In this document: positions 1 through 7,681 of the stretch, piece by piece
How positions within the stretch are numbered: the first letter of the stretch is position 1
How the letters are laid out: the number at the start of each line of letters is the position of its first letter
From: an uncultured Eubacteriales bacterium
GTDB taxonomy: Bacteria; Bacillota; Clostridia; Oscillospirales; CAG-272
Length of the DNA stretch: 61,686 nucleotides
Direction: 5' to 3'
Assembly: GCA_900542425.1 (NCBI GenBank)
Contig: UQNQ01000008.1
Location: 1 to 61,686 of the forward strand
Notes under the pieces: generated by a model
Told to the model about the DNA's origin: nothing
The model's input: only the letters and a program-made list of their open reading frames with translations
Databases searched by the model: none
Translations under genes and position numbers: made by a program

Positions 1-365
1 CATAATTATCCCTCTTTTATTTTATAATAACGCACAAAAAAAGTCAACAAAAGAACCAAAAATAATGCAATATTCATAAAAAATTGATACGGGGGATTAT
101 CTTCCAGCTCATGCCACAACCTTTGTGACAAACACCTTCTTTTCCCTCGATATTATTTTTATGTTTTTTAAAGCAATACAAAATTTTTCTGCTAAGAATG
201 CACAGACATTATTTTTCTAATTTGATAGAACCTTTTTACAATATTTCTATTCTTGAAGGAAACTCCTCTCTCCTATGGATGTTCTTCACATCCTATGAAA
301 ATATTTTCGATTCTTTCATAATTCTGCCTTTCCATGGTTAACCTAATGGCAAAGGAGGTTGTTCT
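1..365. other. Left-edge intergenic region
   Basis: There is no complete gene here. The first three bases read as an ATG on the minus strand, preceded on that strand by a GAGGG ribosome-binding-like stretch at about 10-14 and a TTGACT/TAAAAT promoter-like pair (42-47 and 19-24, 17-base spacer). A leftward gene may therefore start at the window edge, but only its start codon would be inside. The remainder is AT-rich. The AAAGGAGG at 351-358 is the ribosome-binding site of the next gene. Confidence 0.4.
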
Positions 366-986
366 ATGAAAAAATCACTCATTCGCGCAGGCATATTTGT
401 TCTTGTCTGCATGTTTTGCTTTAGTACGGCCGTCATTGCCGATTACAACGAAGCCGACACCGTTACTGTCTCGGGTAAAGGTTCGGTGGTGGTTCCGGCA
501 GACGTTGCCGTCATCCATTTCTGCATCGAAACCCATGCAAAGAAAGAATCCGCCGCAAAAATGCAAAATGACGCGATTCTTACGTCGCTGAAAGCGCTTG
601 ATATCGGTTCTCAGATTTCGGAAGAATCTTATTTTTCTTATGAGGATCCGTCTTCCGGAAGGGTAACGGTATCACGCTGCTTCTCTCTGACAACAGAAGA
701 CATGGAAGGAATTCCGGAACTGACGCAATCCATGATTGACAGCGGAGTGACCGGGATAAACGGTGTCTGGTATTCGGTAAAAGACAAAAAGCCTTACGAG
801 CAGGAAGCTCTTCGGCTCGCCGTTCAAGATGCCCAAGGGAAAGCAGCCGCACTCGGGCTTACTTTGAAGCTGTCGGAAATCACGGATTTCGGCTGTTATC
901 AGACCTGTAACGGCTCCGGCTGCATGGGAAGCGGACAGCAAATCGGAATAGAATGCAACGTATCCGTCGTTTATAAACGCGGATAA
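366..986 (+). CDS. Secreted SIMPL-domain (DUF541) protein
   Basis: A 206-residue exported protein. Residues 1-25 form a signal peptide with a short basic start, a hydrophobic core and a likely cut after VIA. The rest matches the SIMPL/DUF541 fold: it opens with the family's VTVSGKGSV strand followed by a P-A-D-V-A segment, and near residue 155 has the AV-DAQGKAAALG helix. The family is periplasmic or extracellular and of uncertain function; some members have been linked to stress or signalling roles. A cysteine-rich stretch (CYQTC...GSGC) near residues 177-187 is unusual and could form disulfides or bind metal. The start is well supported by AAAGGAGG seven bases upstream. The gene stands alone and is followed by a strong terminator. 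Confidence 0.8.
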   Translation: MKKSLIRAGIFVLVCMFCFSTAVIADYNEADTVTVSGKGSVVVPADVAVIHFCIETHAKKESAAKMQNDAILTSLKALDIGSQISEESYFSYEDPSSGRVTVSRCFSLTTEDMEGIPELTQSMIDSGVTGINGVWYSVKDKKPYEQEALRLAVQDAQGKAAALGLTLKLSEITDFGCYQTCNGSGCMGSGQQIGIECNVSVVYKRG

Positions 987-1003
987 AAATCTTTTCATGA
1001 AAA

Positions 1004-1046
1004 ACCGGAAAACAGCTTGCGAAACAACTGTTTTCCGGCTTTTCTC
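1004..1046 (+). terminator. Rho-independent terminator of the SIMPL gene
   Basis: An inverted repeat with arms ACCGGAAAACAG and CTGTTTTCCGG(C)T is followed by TTTTCTC, just after the stop codon. Confidence 0.85.
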
Positions 1047-1122
1047 ATTTTCCACAAAAAAATCATATAATTGCAGCGTTTTTCATCCCATCCTCAGAAA
1101 AAATAACATGTGTCAAACTTTG

Positions 1123-1356
1123 TCAAACGATACCGTATACCTCACTAAACCAGTCGTCGATATAACCGTCTACATGGTAAACGGATAATCCATTTTGCAC
1201 AATCCGATCGGCAAGTTCTTCTACTTCCTCCCGAACAACTGAAATATCCTCTACCACAATTTTTTCTGTGCCGTTATCCACAACAATTCCATAAGATTGA
1301 TATTCTCCGTTGTCCTCGTCAAAATATGTTCCGCTGATAACTTTACAATGAGTCAT
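1123..1356 (-). CDS. Small conserved protein resembling DUF6514
   Basis: A 77-residue soluble, acidic protein. The pattern of a short beta strand (YGIVV), then a VVEDIS motif, a helix (EEVEELADRIVQNG) and an ending LSVYHVDGYIDDW resembles the small DUF6514 proteins common in Clostridia, whose function is unknown. It has no signal peptide or membrane segment. The start lies behind an AAAGGAA-like site on the minus strand. It is not clearly in an operon. The family assignment is from memory of the pattern and is tentative; that it is a real gene is more certain than what it is. Confidence 0.55.
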   Translation of the reverse strand: MTHCKVISGTYFDEDNGEYQSYGIVVDNGTEKIVVEDISVVREEVEELADRIVQNGLSVYHVDGYIDDWFSEVYGIV

Positions 1357-1484
1357 AATTTATAATTCCTTTCCAATTAAAATGATTTTATTTTTGAATC
1401 AATTTTGTTTTTACTGGTTTTTATGAGATATTATGTAATTAAATAATTTAACATGTCATTTTTCCATAATTGTTATAAGGGATG

Positions 1485-1531
1485 AAAAAATCTCCGATCA
1501 CACAAGTATTGAGTTTTCGGAGATTTTTTCT
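1485..1531 (-). terminator. Terminator downstream of the secreted DUF6147-like gene
   Basis: Arms AAAAAATCTCCG and CGGAGATTTTTT surround a loop of about 22 bases. On the minus strand the hairpin ends in a T run, so it fits the leftward gene that stops at 1581. Confidence 0.8.
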
Positions 1532-1580
1532 TTACAGAAGGCAAAAACTCATATTGTCAGGTCTGAGTGTCCAAAGAAAG

Positions 1581-2012
1581 TCAGGAACCGGAATGATATG
1601 TTTCAATGTCCTCTAAATAAACCGGCTCCGTATGTCCATCATAGGTAACCGTTCCTTCGAGAACCAACTTGTACTTCTTTCCGTCGTCAGGAATAAAGGT
1701 CTCACTGAAGAAAATTCCATCATAATCTGCCTTTTCCCAGAAATTGACCAATGTGTCCCCGGTGAGCCAGTTGCCAACGCGGTAGAGTGTAAGCTTGCCA
1801 TAGGCAATACCACCACTATATCGTGATGTTATGTAAGCATCTGCTATGCCAATTTCAAACTCTGTGAAAAAAATATCACATCCAGCTCCTCCCGCATAAT
1901 CCCAAAGCGGCATAATTCCCGAATCTCCCGGATTTTCCGCGTGAATTTGGAACGCGAAAATCATCGAGACGCACAAAATAAGCGCAAGCATTCGTATTCG
2001 TTTATGTCTCAC
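1581..2012 (-). CDS. Small secreted protein, DUF6147-like
   Basis: A 143-residue exported protein with a clear signal peptide (MRHKRIR then a hydrophobic stretch to about residue 25). The mature part begins with a GIMPLWDY stretch and contains repeated beta-strand patterns ending in a Y-L-x-D-I-E segment. The GIMPLW segment close behind the signal peptide and the later G-x-x-Y-x-L...G-T-V-T-Y pattern resemble DUF6147 secreted proteins of Clostridia, whose function is not known. An AAAGGAGGGAT ribosome-binding site precedes the ATG on the minus strand. It follows the sigma/DUF4367 pair on the same strand after a gap of about 140 bases and could be one of their targets; that link is inference. 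Confidence 0.6.
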   Translation of the reverse strand: MRHKRIRMLALILCVSMIFAFQIHAENPGDSGIMPLWDYAGGAGCDIFFTEFEIGIADAYITSRYSGGIAYGKLTLYRVGNWLTGDTLVNFWEKADYDGIFFSETFIPDDGKKYKLVLEGTVTYDGHTEPVYLEDIETYHSGS

Positions 2013-2150
2013 GGTATCCCTCCTTTCTTTGTGCTTTCATAGAGAATAACTTGAAAAAAGGGAAAAAGGTAACACTTTTTTTCAAAAAAATTTTCAAAAT
2101 TCACAATTTCGTCAAATTTGCACAAATCAGGAGTAATTTCTATAATATTT

Positions 2151-2849
2151 TTATGAAACGCTTTCCGCCATGGCTTTCAACTCTTCATATGAAAGCTCTC
2201 CCATGATGTAATAGGTATAGTATCCATCTGTCCACATAATAACATCTCCCTCTTTCTCTTCTTCCGTATACTCAAGATATTTTCCTTTATATTCATCCAC
2301 AAAGACATCGGATAACATCGCCCCTTCCGAATCGAAGTATAAAGTAGCATATCTATTAAATCGCTGAAAATAAATTATTTTTCTACCATCTTCGTCCTGA
2401 TAGTATTTTACTCCTTGATAAATTGTTGATTCATCGTCACATAATTCATACCCCTCCGGAATATAGGTCGGCGCATGATGCTCCATTGCATGGGTAACCA
2501 CAGAATCTCCGCCGTCGCCAATACCGAGATAATCATCATAAACTGCGACGATAAACTCGGCGACTCCTGCGCGGACGGCAGGAAAGCAAACACAACTGCA
2601 CAAGGAAAGAGCCATCACAATCGCAAAGCAGGCGGATATCTTTCTCATCACCATACGGAACGTAACAACGCGGGGAGGTGGCTTGCATCCATGAGCCAAA
2701 ATATATTTCATAATACGTTTATGTCTACGCGAAAAATGAACTTCTTTTTCAATGTCAACCTTGTCCAATTCCGCAAGTTCACGTTCCAGATCTTCTTCAC
2801 AAGCACGCGCCAAAGCACGCTCAAACATCTTCTCGTCCAGAATCTTCAT
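2151..2849 (-). CDS. Membrane-anchored DUF4367 protein, probable anti-sigma partner
   Basis: A 232-residue single-pass protein. Residues 1-65 are cytoplasmic and highly charged. One membrane segment lies at about 68-92 (ISACFAIVMALSLCSCVCFP). The extracytoplasmic part, residues 95-232, carries the DUF4367 pattern: a YIPEGYEL motif, then strands IYFQRF and YTYYIMG, ending in LSYEELKAMAESV. DUF4367 proteins are usually encoded directly behind ECF-type sigma factors and are thought to hold them at the membrane. Here the gene overlaps the 3' end of the sigma gene by 29 bases, so the two are translationally coupled. What signal the outer domain senses cannot be read from the sequence. Confidence 0.75.
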   Translation of the reverse strand: MKILDEKMFERALARACEEDLERELAELDKVDIEKEVHFSRRHKRIMKYILAHGCKPPPRVVTFRMVMRKISACFAIVMALSLCSCVCFPAVRAGVAEFIVAVYDDYLGIGDGGDSVVTHAMEHHAPTYIPEGYELCDDESTIYQGVKYYQDEDGRKIIYFQRFNRYATLYFDSEGAMLSDVFVDEYKGKYLEYTEEEKEGDVIMWTDGYYTYYIMGELSYEELKAMAESVS

Positions 2850-3396
2850 TGTTCTCTTCCCTCCATTTCTTCCTTAATGCTTTTCGCGCCCTCATCAATT
2901 TCATCTTGGCGTTGTTCTCTGTTATCCCAAAGATCTCACCGATTTCCGCGAGCGTATGACCATAATTATAAAACAGGATCAAAAAATCGCGATAATCTTT
3001 CGGTATTTTATCAATCGTCTTGTTCAGTATTTCTGTCAGTTCTTTGCGCATGATATGCTCCCACACATCCTCCTGCGCAAGTATATTGTCTTCCGCATCA
3101 TCGAAAGAAATACTCTGCTCATCCTGTCTCTTGTTCTGACGGTAAATCGTGATGGCAACATTTCTGAGATAGACCATCGCAAGTTTTTCGGTTTCATATT
3201 CCGAAAGTGATATAAAACGCTTAGCGTTTTTCATAATTTTGATTATCGTTTCTTGGACGGCATCCTCGGCATCATGTTTATTTTTTAAAATAGAATTTGC
3301 ATATCTTTCCATTTTGGAAGAATAACGTTTGTAAATTTTCACGGCAATCCTACGGTCATCGTTATCTTCAACTGTCGGCAGAATCGTAAATAACAC
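2821..3396 (-). CDS. ECF-type RNA polymerase sigma factor
   Basis: A 191-residue sigma-70 family protein. Region 2 (about residues 25-95) has the KYSSKMERYANSIL-like core helix and the DAEDAVQETIIKI motif. Region 4 (about 125-180) has a helix-turn-helix, HTLAEIGEIFGITENNAKMKLMRARK in pieces. It directs RNA polymerase to a small regulon. The start is a GTG, chosen because GGAGGG sits eight bases upstream on the minus strand. The downstream DUF4367 membrane protein overlaps it and is the likely regulator. An extended -10 element (TGATATAAT on the minus strand) lies about 35-40 bases upstream. Confidence 0.88.
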   Translation of the reverse strand: MLFTILPTVEDNDDRRIAVKIYKRYSSKMERYANSILKNKHDAEDAVQETIIKIMKNAKRFISLSEYETEKLAMVYLRNVAITIYRQNKRQDEQSISFDDAEDNILAQEDVWEHIMRKELTEILNKTIDKIPKDYRDFLILFYNYGHTLAEIGEIFGITENNAKMKLMRARKALRKKWREENNEDSGREDV

Positions 3397-3430
3397 TCCC
3401 CTTGCCCTCCATTTTTCACTTGTTTGTTAT

Positions 3431-3439
3431 ATTATATCA
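3431..3439 (-). promoter_or_regulatory. Extended -10 promoter element of the sigma operon
   Basis: On the minus strand the sequence reads TGATATAAT, an extended -10 (TGnTATAAT). I see no good -35 at the normal distance, as is usual for extended -10 promoters. Transcription would start about 25-30 bases before the GTG of the sigma gene. Confidence 0.5.
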
Positions 3440-3544
3440 TAAAATGTCGAAAATGGAAGATTTTCTTTAAAAATACTTTAAATTGTTTTTTCTATTCGGA
3501 TAATTCAGAAAGATGTCATAATTTATCTCCTTATTAAAACTATG

Positions 3545-3566
3545 ATAGTGAAAAATTTAGCACTAT
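3545..3566 (+). promoter_or_regulatory. Inverted repeat over the -10 of the small XRE gene
   Basis: ATAGTG and CACTAT form a perfect six-base inverted repeat ten bases apart. The right arm overlaps a TATAAT -10 at 3564-3569. The position, directly before a small XRE regulator, suggests an autoregulatory operator; this is inference. Confidence 0.4.
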
Positions 3567-3604
3567 AATATAACCATAAATAATCATAAAAAGGAGGATT
3601 CATT

Positions 3605-3919
3605 ATGGAAATCAAATCTCGAATTATTCAGCTTATGAACGAAAGGGGCTGGACAATGTACCGTCTGGCAAAAGAAACAGGGCTCCCAAACTCGACATTA
3701 TCCAATATGATTAAACGTTCCACCACCCCAACTATGTCTACGGTCAAAACGCTTTGTGATGGCTTTGGTATTACATTATCTCAATTTTTCTGGGACGGAT
3801 CCGAAGCAGTTCTACTTACAGATGAACAAAAGCAATTCTTTTCTGATTGGGCGTCTTTGACAATCACTCAAAAAGAAATTCTCTCTAAAACGATCGTTGA
3901 ATTTAAAAAGATAAAATAG
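3605..3919 (+). CDS. Small XRE-family transcriptional regulator
   Basis: A 104-residue protein whose first 60 residues form a Cro/C1-type helix-turn-helix (MYRLAKETGLPNSTLSNMIK as the core) followed by a second helix pair ending near FGITLSQFF. Residues 65-104 are a short helical tail of unknown role. The start is firm: AAAAAGGAGG lies about eight bases upstream. Such stand-alone regulators are common in Clostridia and the target cannot be named. It is preceded by its own -10 box and a likely operator, and is followed by nrdG about 255 bases later with a separate promoter. Confidence 0.85.
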   Translation: MEIKSRIIQLMNERGWTMYRLAKETGLPNSTLSNMIKRSTTPTMSTVKTLCDGFGITLSQFFWDGSEAVLLTDEQKQFFSDWASLTITQKEILSKTIVEFKKIK

Positions 3920-4046
3920 GCGCGTCATAAGAATAATCGAAAAAACAAGAAAAAAGTAACGCTTTTTTTCGAACATTTTGTCAAATTTCGTAAAATTCGT
4001 GAATAGTTCCATAATAAGCTCAATATTTGAAGCATCATTTATACAC

Positions 4047-4074
4047 TTGAAAAGTTAAATTTTCCGTATATAAT
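4047..4074 (+). promoter_or_regulatory. Promoter of nrdG
   Basis: TTGAAA (4047-4052) and TATAAT (4069-4074) with a 16-base spacer. Transcription would start near 4081, leaving a leader of about 95 bases. I see no NrdR-like boxes here, unlike nrdD. Confidence 0.6.
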
Positions 4075-4174
4075 AGACTTATGAAAATTTATATTTTTGT
4101 GTCGGCTGTACCCGCTCTACTGAAACGGCAGACCGCTCAAAAGCGCATATTCTGCGCGGAAATGGAAAAAAACA

Positions 4175-4867
4175 ATGAACATATACGGACTGCAAAAACT
4201 CACGCTCCTTGATTATCCAGGCAAAATCGCCTGTACGGTTTTTACCGGAGGATGTAATTTCCGATGCCCTTTCTGTCATAATGCTTCACTGGTACTTGAT
4301 CCCGCTTCCGCTGGAAAAATCGAAACGGAAGAATTCTTCTCATTTTTACAAAAGCGGAAAGGGGTGCTCGACGGGGTCTGTATCACAGGAGGAGAGCCTT
4401 TGCTTCATGACAGCATTGCCGAATGGATCATCAAAATCAGGGAAAAAGGCTTTGCCGTCAAACTGGATACCAACGGAAGCTTTCCGGATAAGCTGAAAGC
4501 GCTGGTAAAAGAGGGACTTCTTGATTACGTCGCAATGGATATCAAAAATTCAAAAGCCAAATATGCCGAAACCATCGGGATCCCAGATTTTGATCTCTCC
4601 GGAGTGGAGGAAAGTGTCCGGTTTCTTTTGACAAACGCTGTTCCTTATGAATTCCGAACCACGGTAACGAGGGAATTCCACACAAAAGAGAGCCTTTTGG
4701 AAGCCGCACGATGGATTGCAGGCTGCAAACGGTATTTTCTTCAAAGCTTTTCCGATTCCGGAGATTTGCTCTCTGCACATGTCACCGGATACACCAAAAA
4801 AGAAATGGAAAACCTGTTAGACGATGTACGCACCGTGATTCCCGAAGCCGAACTTCGCGGCATATAA
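4175..4867 (+). CDS. nrdG: Anaerobic ribonucleoside-triphosphate reductase activating enzyme
   Basis: A 230-residue radical SAM enzyme. The cluster motif is C-N-F-R-C-P-F-C (C-x3-C-x2-C) at about residues 27-34, preceded by LTLLDYPGK and FTGGC. The SAM-binding GGEP motif (ITGGEPLL) follows near residue 71. It uses a 4Fe-4S cluster and S-adenosylmethionine to make the glycyl radical on NrdD. The length and opening match the NrdG2 subfamily. Unusually it lies upstream of nrdD, has its own promoter and terminator, and is not part of one transcript with it. A pyruvate formate-lyase activator is the main alternative, but the LDYPGK opening and the neighbouring nrdD favour NrdG. Confidence 0.9.
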   Translation: MNIYGLQKLTLLDYPGKIACTVFTGGCNFRCPFCHNASLVLDPASAGKIETEEFFSFLQKRKGVLDGVCITGGEPLLHDSIAEWIIKIREKGFAVKLDTNGSFPDKLKALVKEGLLDYVAMDIKNSKAKYAETIGIPDFDLSGVEESVRFLLTNAVPYEFRTTVTREFHTKESLLEAARWIAGCKRYFLQSFSDSGDLLSAHVTGYTKKEMENLLDDVRTVIPEAELRGI

Positions 4868-4928
4868 TTTTTCATGAAATATATAGTGTATAAATTTTCC
4901 TAATATATTAAGAAATTTTCCCTATAAA

Positions 4929-4958
4929 ACGGCAGGAAGCTTCCTGCCGTTCTTTTTA
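4929..4958 (+). terminator. Strong terminator of nrdG
   Basis: A perfect 22-base palindrome with arms ACGGCAGGAAG and CTTCCTGCCGT, followed by TCTTTTT, 60 bases after the nrdG stop. Confidence 0.9.
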
Positions 4959-5053
4959 TGGCAGACAAAGCAATTTTCCCCTTTTCACATCCCAAAAATA
5001 TTTCAGCTTAAAAAGTGCCTGTCAGAAATCTTGTGCGGAAGAATGCCGAATTT

Positions 5054-5122
5054 TCACTATATTCTTTGTGCATATTGCTACATATTGTGTTATATCCTCA
5101 AAATGCGCACTATATTTTGTGG
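5054..5122 (+). promoter_or_regulatory. Tandem NrdR-box-like operators upstream of nrdD
   Basis: Two 16-base sites match the NrdR consensus ACACTATATATAGTGT. TTGCTACATATTGTGT (5075-5090) matches 11 of 16 and GCACTATATTTTGTGG (5107-5122) matches 12 of 16. Their centres are 32 bases apart, three helical turns, as in known NrdR operators. A third weaker match, TCACTATATTCTTTGT, lies at 5054-5069. NrdR is an ATP/dATP-sensing repressor of ribonucleotide reductase genes; its own gene is not in this window. Confidence 0.75.
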
Positions 5123-5129
5123 TTTTCTA

Positions 5130-5158
5130 TTGACAAACTGTTTCTTTGGTGATATGAT
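5130..5158 (+). promoter_or_regulatory. Consensus promoter of nrdD
   Basis: TTGACA (5130-5135), a 17-base spacer, then TATGAT (5153-5158). The -35 begins eight bases after the second NrdR-like box, so bound repressor could block polymerase. The leader is about 63 bases. Confidence 0.85.
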
Positions 5159-5228
5159 GTTGGGTAGTCACAGAACGGCATATCTCCCTCTGTCCGTCTG
5201 ATTTTCAAGCACGAAAGGAAGCCTTAAC

Positions 5229-7571
5229 ATGTATAAGACAAGGAAAAGAGACAATAAGATCGTTGACTTCGATCTCTCTAAAATCAGCCACGCCATCACA
5301 CAGGCGTTTGAAGCGTGTGAAAGAGATTACAATTCCGACACCATCGATTTTCTCGCACTGAAGGTAACGGCAGACTTCGAGCCGAAAATCAAAGACGGTC
5401 TGATTGCCGTGGAAGATATCCAGGACAGCGTAGAGGCTGTTCTCATCAAAGCCGATTACGCCGATGTTGCGAAAGCATATATCCTCTACCGCAGACAGCG
5501 GGAAAAACTCCGTAATATGAAATCCACAATGCTCGATTACAAAGAGCTGATGGATCAGTATGTAAAGGCTTCCGACTGGCGTGTAAAAGAGAATTCCACC
5601 GTCACATATTCTGTCGGAGGATTGATTCTTTCCAATTCCGGCGCCATTACGGCAAACTACTGGCTTTCCGAAATTTATGACGACGAAATCGCAAATGCGC
5701 ACCGGAACGCGGATATTCATCTTCACGATCTTTCCATGCTCACCGGTTATTGCGCCGGATGGTCTCTTCGCCAGCTCATTCAGGAGGGACTCGGCGGTGT
5801 TCCCGGCAAAATCACTTCTTCTCCGGCAAGTCATCTTGCAACGCTCTGCAATCAGATGGTCAACTTCCTTGGTATCATGCAGAACGAATGGGCGGGTGCG
5901 CAGGCGTTTTCCTCTTTTGACACATATCTTGCGCCGTTTGTCAAAGCAGATAATCTTTCCTACCGTGAGGTTAAAAAATGCATTGAATCTTTCATTTTCG
6001 GCGTAAATACACCGAGCCGCTGGGGCACGCAGGCGCCTTTCTCCAACATCACGCTTGACTGGACTGTCCCCGCTGACCTTGCTGAGCAGTACGCTATTGT
6101 CGGCGGAAAAGAAATGCCGTTCAAATACAAGGACTGCAAAACGGAAATGGATATGGTCAACCGGGCATTCATCGAGACGATGATTGAAGGCGACGCCAAC
6201 GGACGTGGTTTCCAGTATCCGATTCCGACCTATTCCATCACACGTGACTTTGACTGGTCGGAAACCGAAAACAATAAACTGCTCTTTGAAATGACCGCAA
6301 AATACGGTACTCCGTATTTTTCAAACTATATTAACAGCGATATGCAGCCTTCTGACGTGCGCAGTATGTGCTGCCGTTTGCGGCTCGACCTGCGCGAGCT
6401 GCGCAAGAAATCCGGCGGTTTCTTCGGCTCCGGCGAAAGCACAGGATCCATCGGCGTTGTCACCATCAACATGCCGAGAATTGCTTATCTAGCCAAGGAT
6501 GAAGCAGATTTTTACCGCCGCCTCGATAAAATGATGGATATTTCCGCACGGTCATTGAAAACCAAACGTACCGTCATTACAAAACTCATGGAAGAAGGAT
6601 TGTACCCTTATACCAAGCGCTATCTCGGAACATTTGACAATCACTTTTCCACCATCGGTCTTGTCGGCATGAATGAAGCAGGACTCAATGCAAAATGGCT
6701 GCGCAAAGACATGACACATCCGGAAACACAGGAATTCACGAAAAATGTTTTAAACCATATGCGCGAGCGTCTTTCTGATTATCAGGAGCAGTACGGCGAT
6801 CTTTATAATCTGGAGGCAACCCCAGCAGAATCTACGGCATATCGGCTTGCCAAACACGATGTGAAACAATATCCCGATATCATCACCGCCTCATCAAAGG
6901 ACGGCGGAACCCCTTATTACACCAACAGCTCACATCTCCCTGTCGGTTATACTGCCGATATTTTTGAAGCGCTTGACGTTCAAGACGAAATCCAAACGCT
7001 TTATACTTCCGGAACGGTATTCCATGCATTTTTAGGTGAAAAAATGCCCGATTGGAAAGCGGCGGCAACGCTCGTACGCAAGATTGCGGAGAATTATAAG
7101 CTTCCCTATTACACCATTTCCCCGACGTATTCCGTCTGCAAAAATCACGGCTATCTTACGGGCGAACAGTTCGTTTGTCCCGAATGCGGAGAGGCAACGG
7201 AAGTTTACAGCAGAATTACAGGCTATTACCGTCCCGTCCAGAACTGGAACGACGGAAAAGCAAAAGAATTCAAAGACCGCAAGCTTTATGACATCGGTAC
7301 CTCCCGACTGAAACACGAACGTAAAGCATCTCCTGTTATCACACTCGTGACAACACGGACATGTCCAAACTGTAAGGTCGCGGCAGCCATGCTCGATAAA
7401 GCCGGAATTTCCTATACCAAAGTTTTGGCAGAAGAAAGAATCGATCTTGTAAGCAAATACGATATCAAGCAGGCGCCGACAATGGTGATAGAAGGCAACG
7501 GCTGTACGGAGGTCTATATCGGCGTACCTGAAATCAAAGCTTATATCGATACGCGCCGTGAAATTGCTTAA
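5229..7571 (+). CDS. nrdD: Anaerobic (class III) ribonucleotide reductase with fused glutaredoxin-like domain
   Basis: A 780-residue enzyme that reduces ribonucleoside triphosphates to deoxy forms by a glycyl radical. Residues 1-95 are an ATP-cone for allosteric control. The barrel follows, with a loop cysteine (C175 in GYCAGWS) and a Cys pair at 381-382 (MCCRL). A zinc-site-like cluster, C637, H640, C650 and C653, leads into the glycyl radical motif RITGYYRP (Gly665). Ordinary NrdD ends about 30 residues after that glycine. Here residues 701-780 add a thioredoxin/glutaredoxin-fold domain with a CPNC active site (712-715) and a cis-proline motif QAPTM. NrdD enzymes of the thioredoxin-dependent type are known to take electrons from NrdH-like redoxins instead of formate, and this one carries its own. 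AGGA-type ribosome-binding site before the ATG. Confidence 0.95.
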   Translation: MYKTRKRDNKIVDFDLSKISHAITQAFEACERDYNSDTIDFLALKVTADFEPKIKDGLIAVEDIQDSVEAVLIKADYADVAKAYILYRRQREKLRNMKSTMLDYKELMDQYVKASDWRVKENSTVTYSVGGLILSNSGAITANYWLSEIYDDEIANAHRNADIHLHDLSMLTGYCAGWSLRQLIQEGLGGVPGKITSSPASHLATLCNQMVNFLGIMQNEWAGAQAFSSFDTYLAPFVKADNLSYREVKKCIESFIFGVNTPSRWGTQAPFSNITLDWTVPADLAEQYAIVGGKEMPFKYKDCKTEMDMVNRAFIETMIEGDANGRGFQYPIPTYSITRDFDWSETENNKLLFEMTAKYGTPYFSNYINSDMQPSDVRSMCCRLRLDLRELRKKSGGFFGSGESTGSIGVVTINMPRIAYLAKDEADFYRRLDKMMDISARSLKTKRTVITKLMEEGLYPYTKRYLGTFDNHFSTIGLVGMNEAGLNAKWLRKDMTHPETQEFTKNVLNHMRERLSDYQEQYGDLYNLEATPAESTAYRLAKHDVKQYPDIITASSKDGGTPYYTNSSHLPVGYTADIFEALDVQDEIQTLYTSGTVFHAFLGEKMPDWKAAATLVRKIAENYKLPYYTISPTYSVCKNHGYLTGEQFVCPECGEATEVYSRITGYYRPVQNWNDGKAKEFKDRKLYDIGTSRLKHERKASPVITLVTTRTCPNCKVAAAMLDKAGISYTKVLAEERIDLVSKYDIKQAPTMVIEGNGCTEVYIGVPEIKAYIDTRREIA

Positions 7572-7595
7572 ATCCCCCTCTTCATAAATCCTCAG

Positions 7596-7636
7596 AAAAA
7601 TCACACAGCGGCGGATAGGCTGCCGTGTGATTTTTC
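7596..7636 (+). terminator. Hairpin between nrdD and trxB
   Basis: Arms AAAAATCACAC(A)GC and GCTGCC(G)TGTGATTTTT, ending in a T run. It looks like a terminator or attenuator that would lower read-through into trxB, 46 bases downstream. Confidence 0.75.
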
Positions 7637-7681
7637 ATACTATGATTGCCGGTCATATCCCGGCAGAACGGAGTTTTATAT

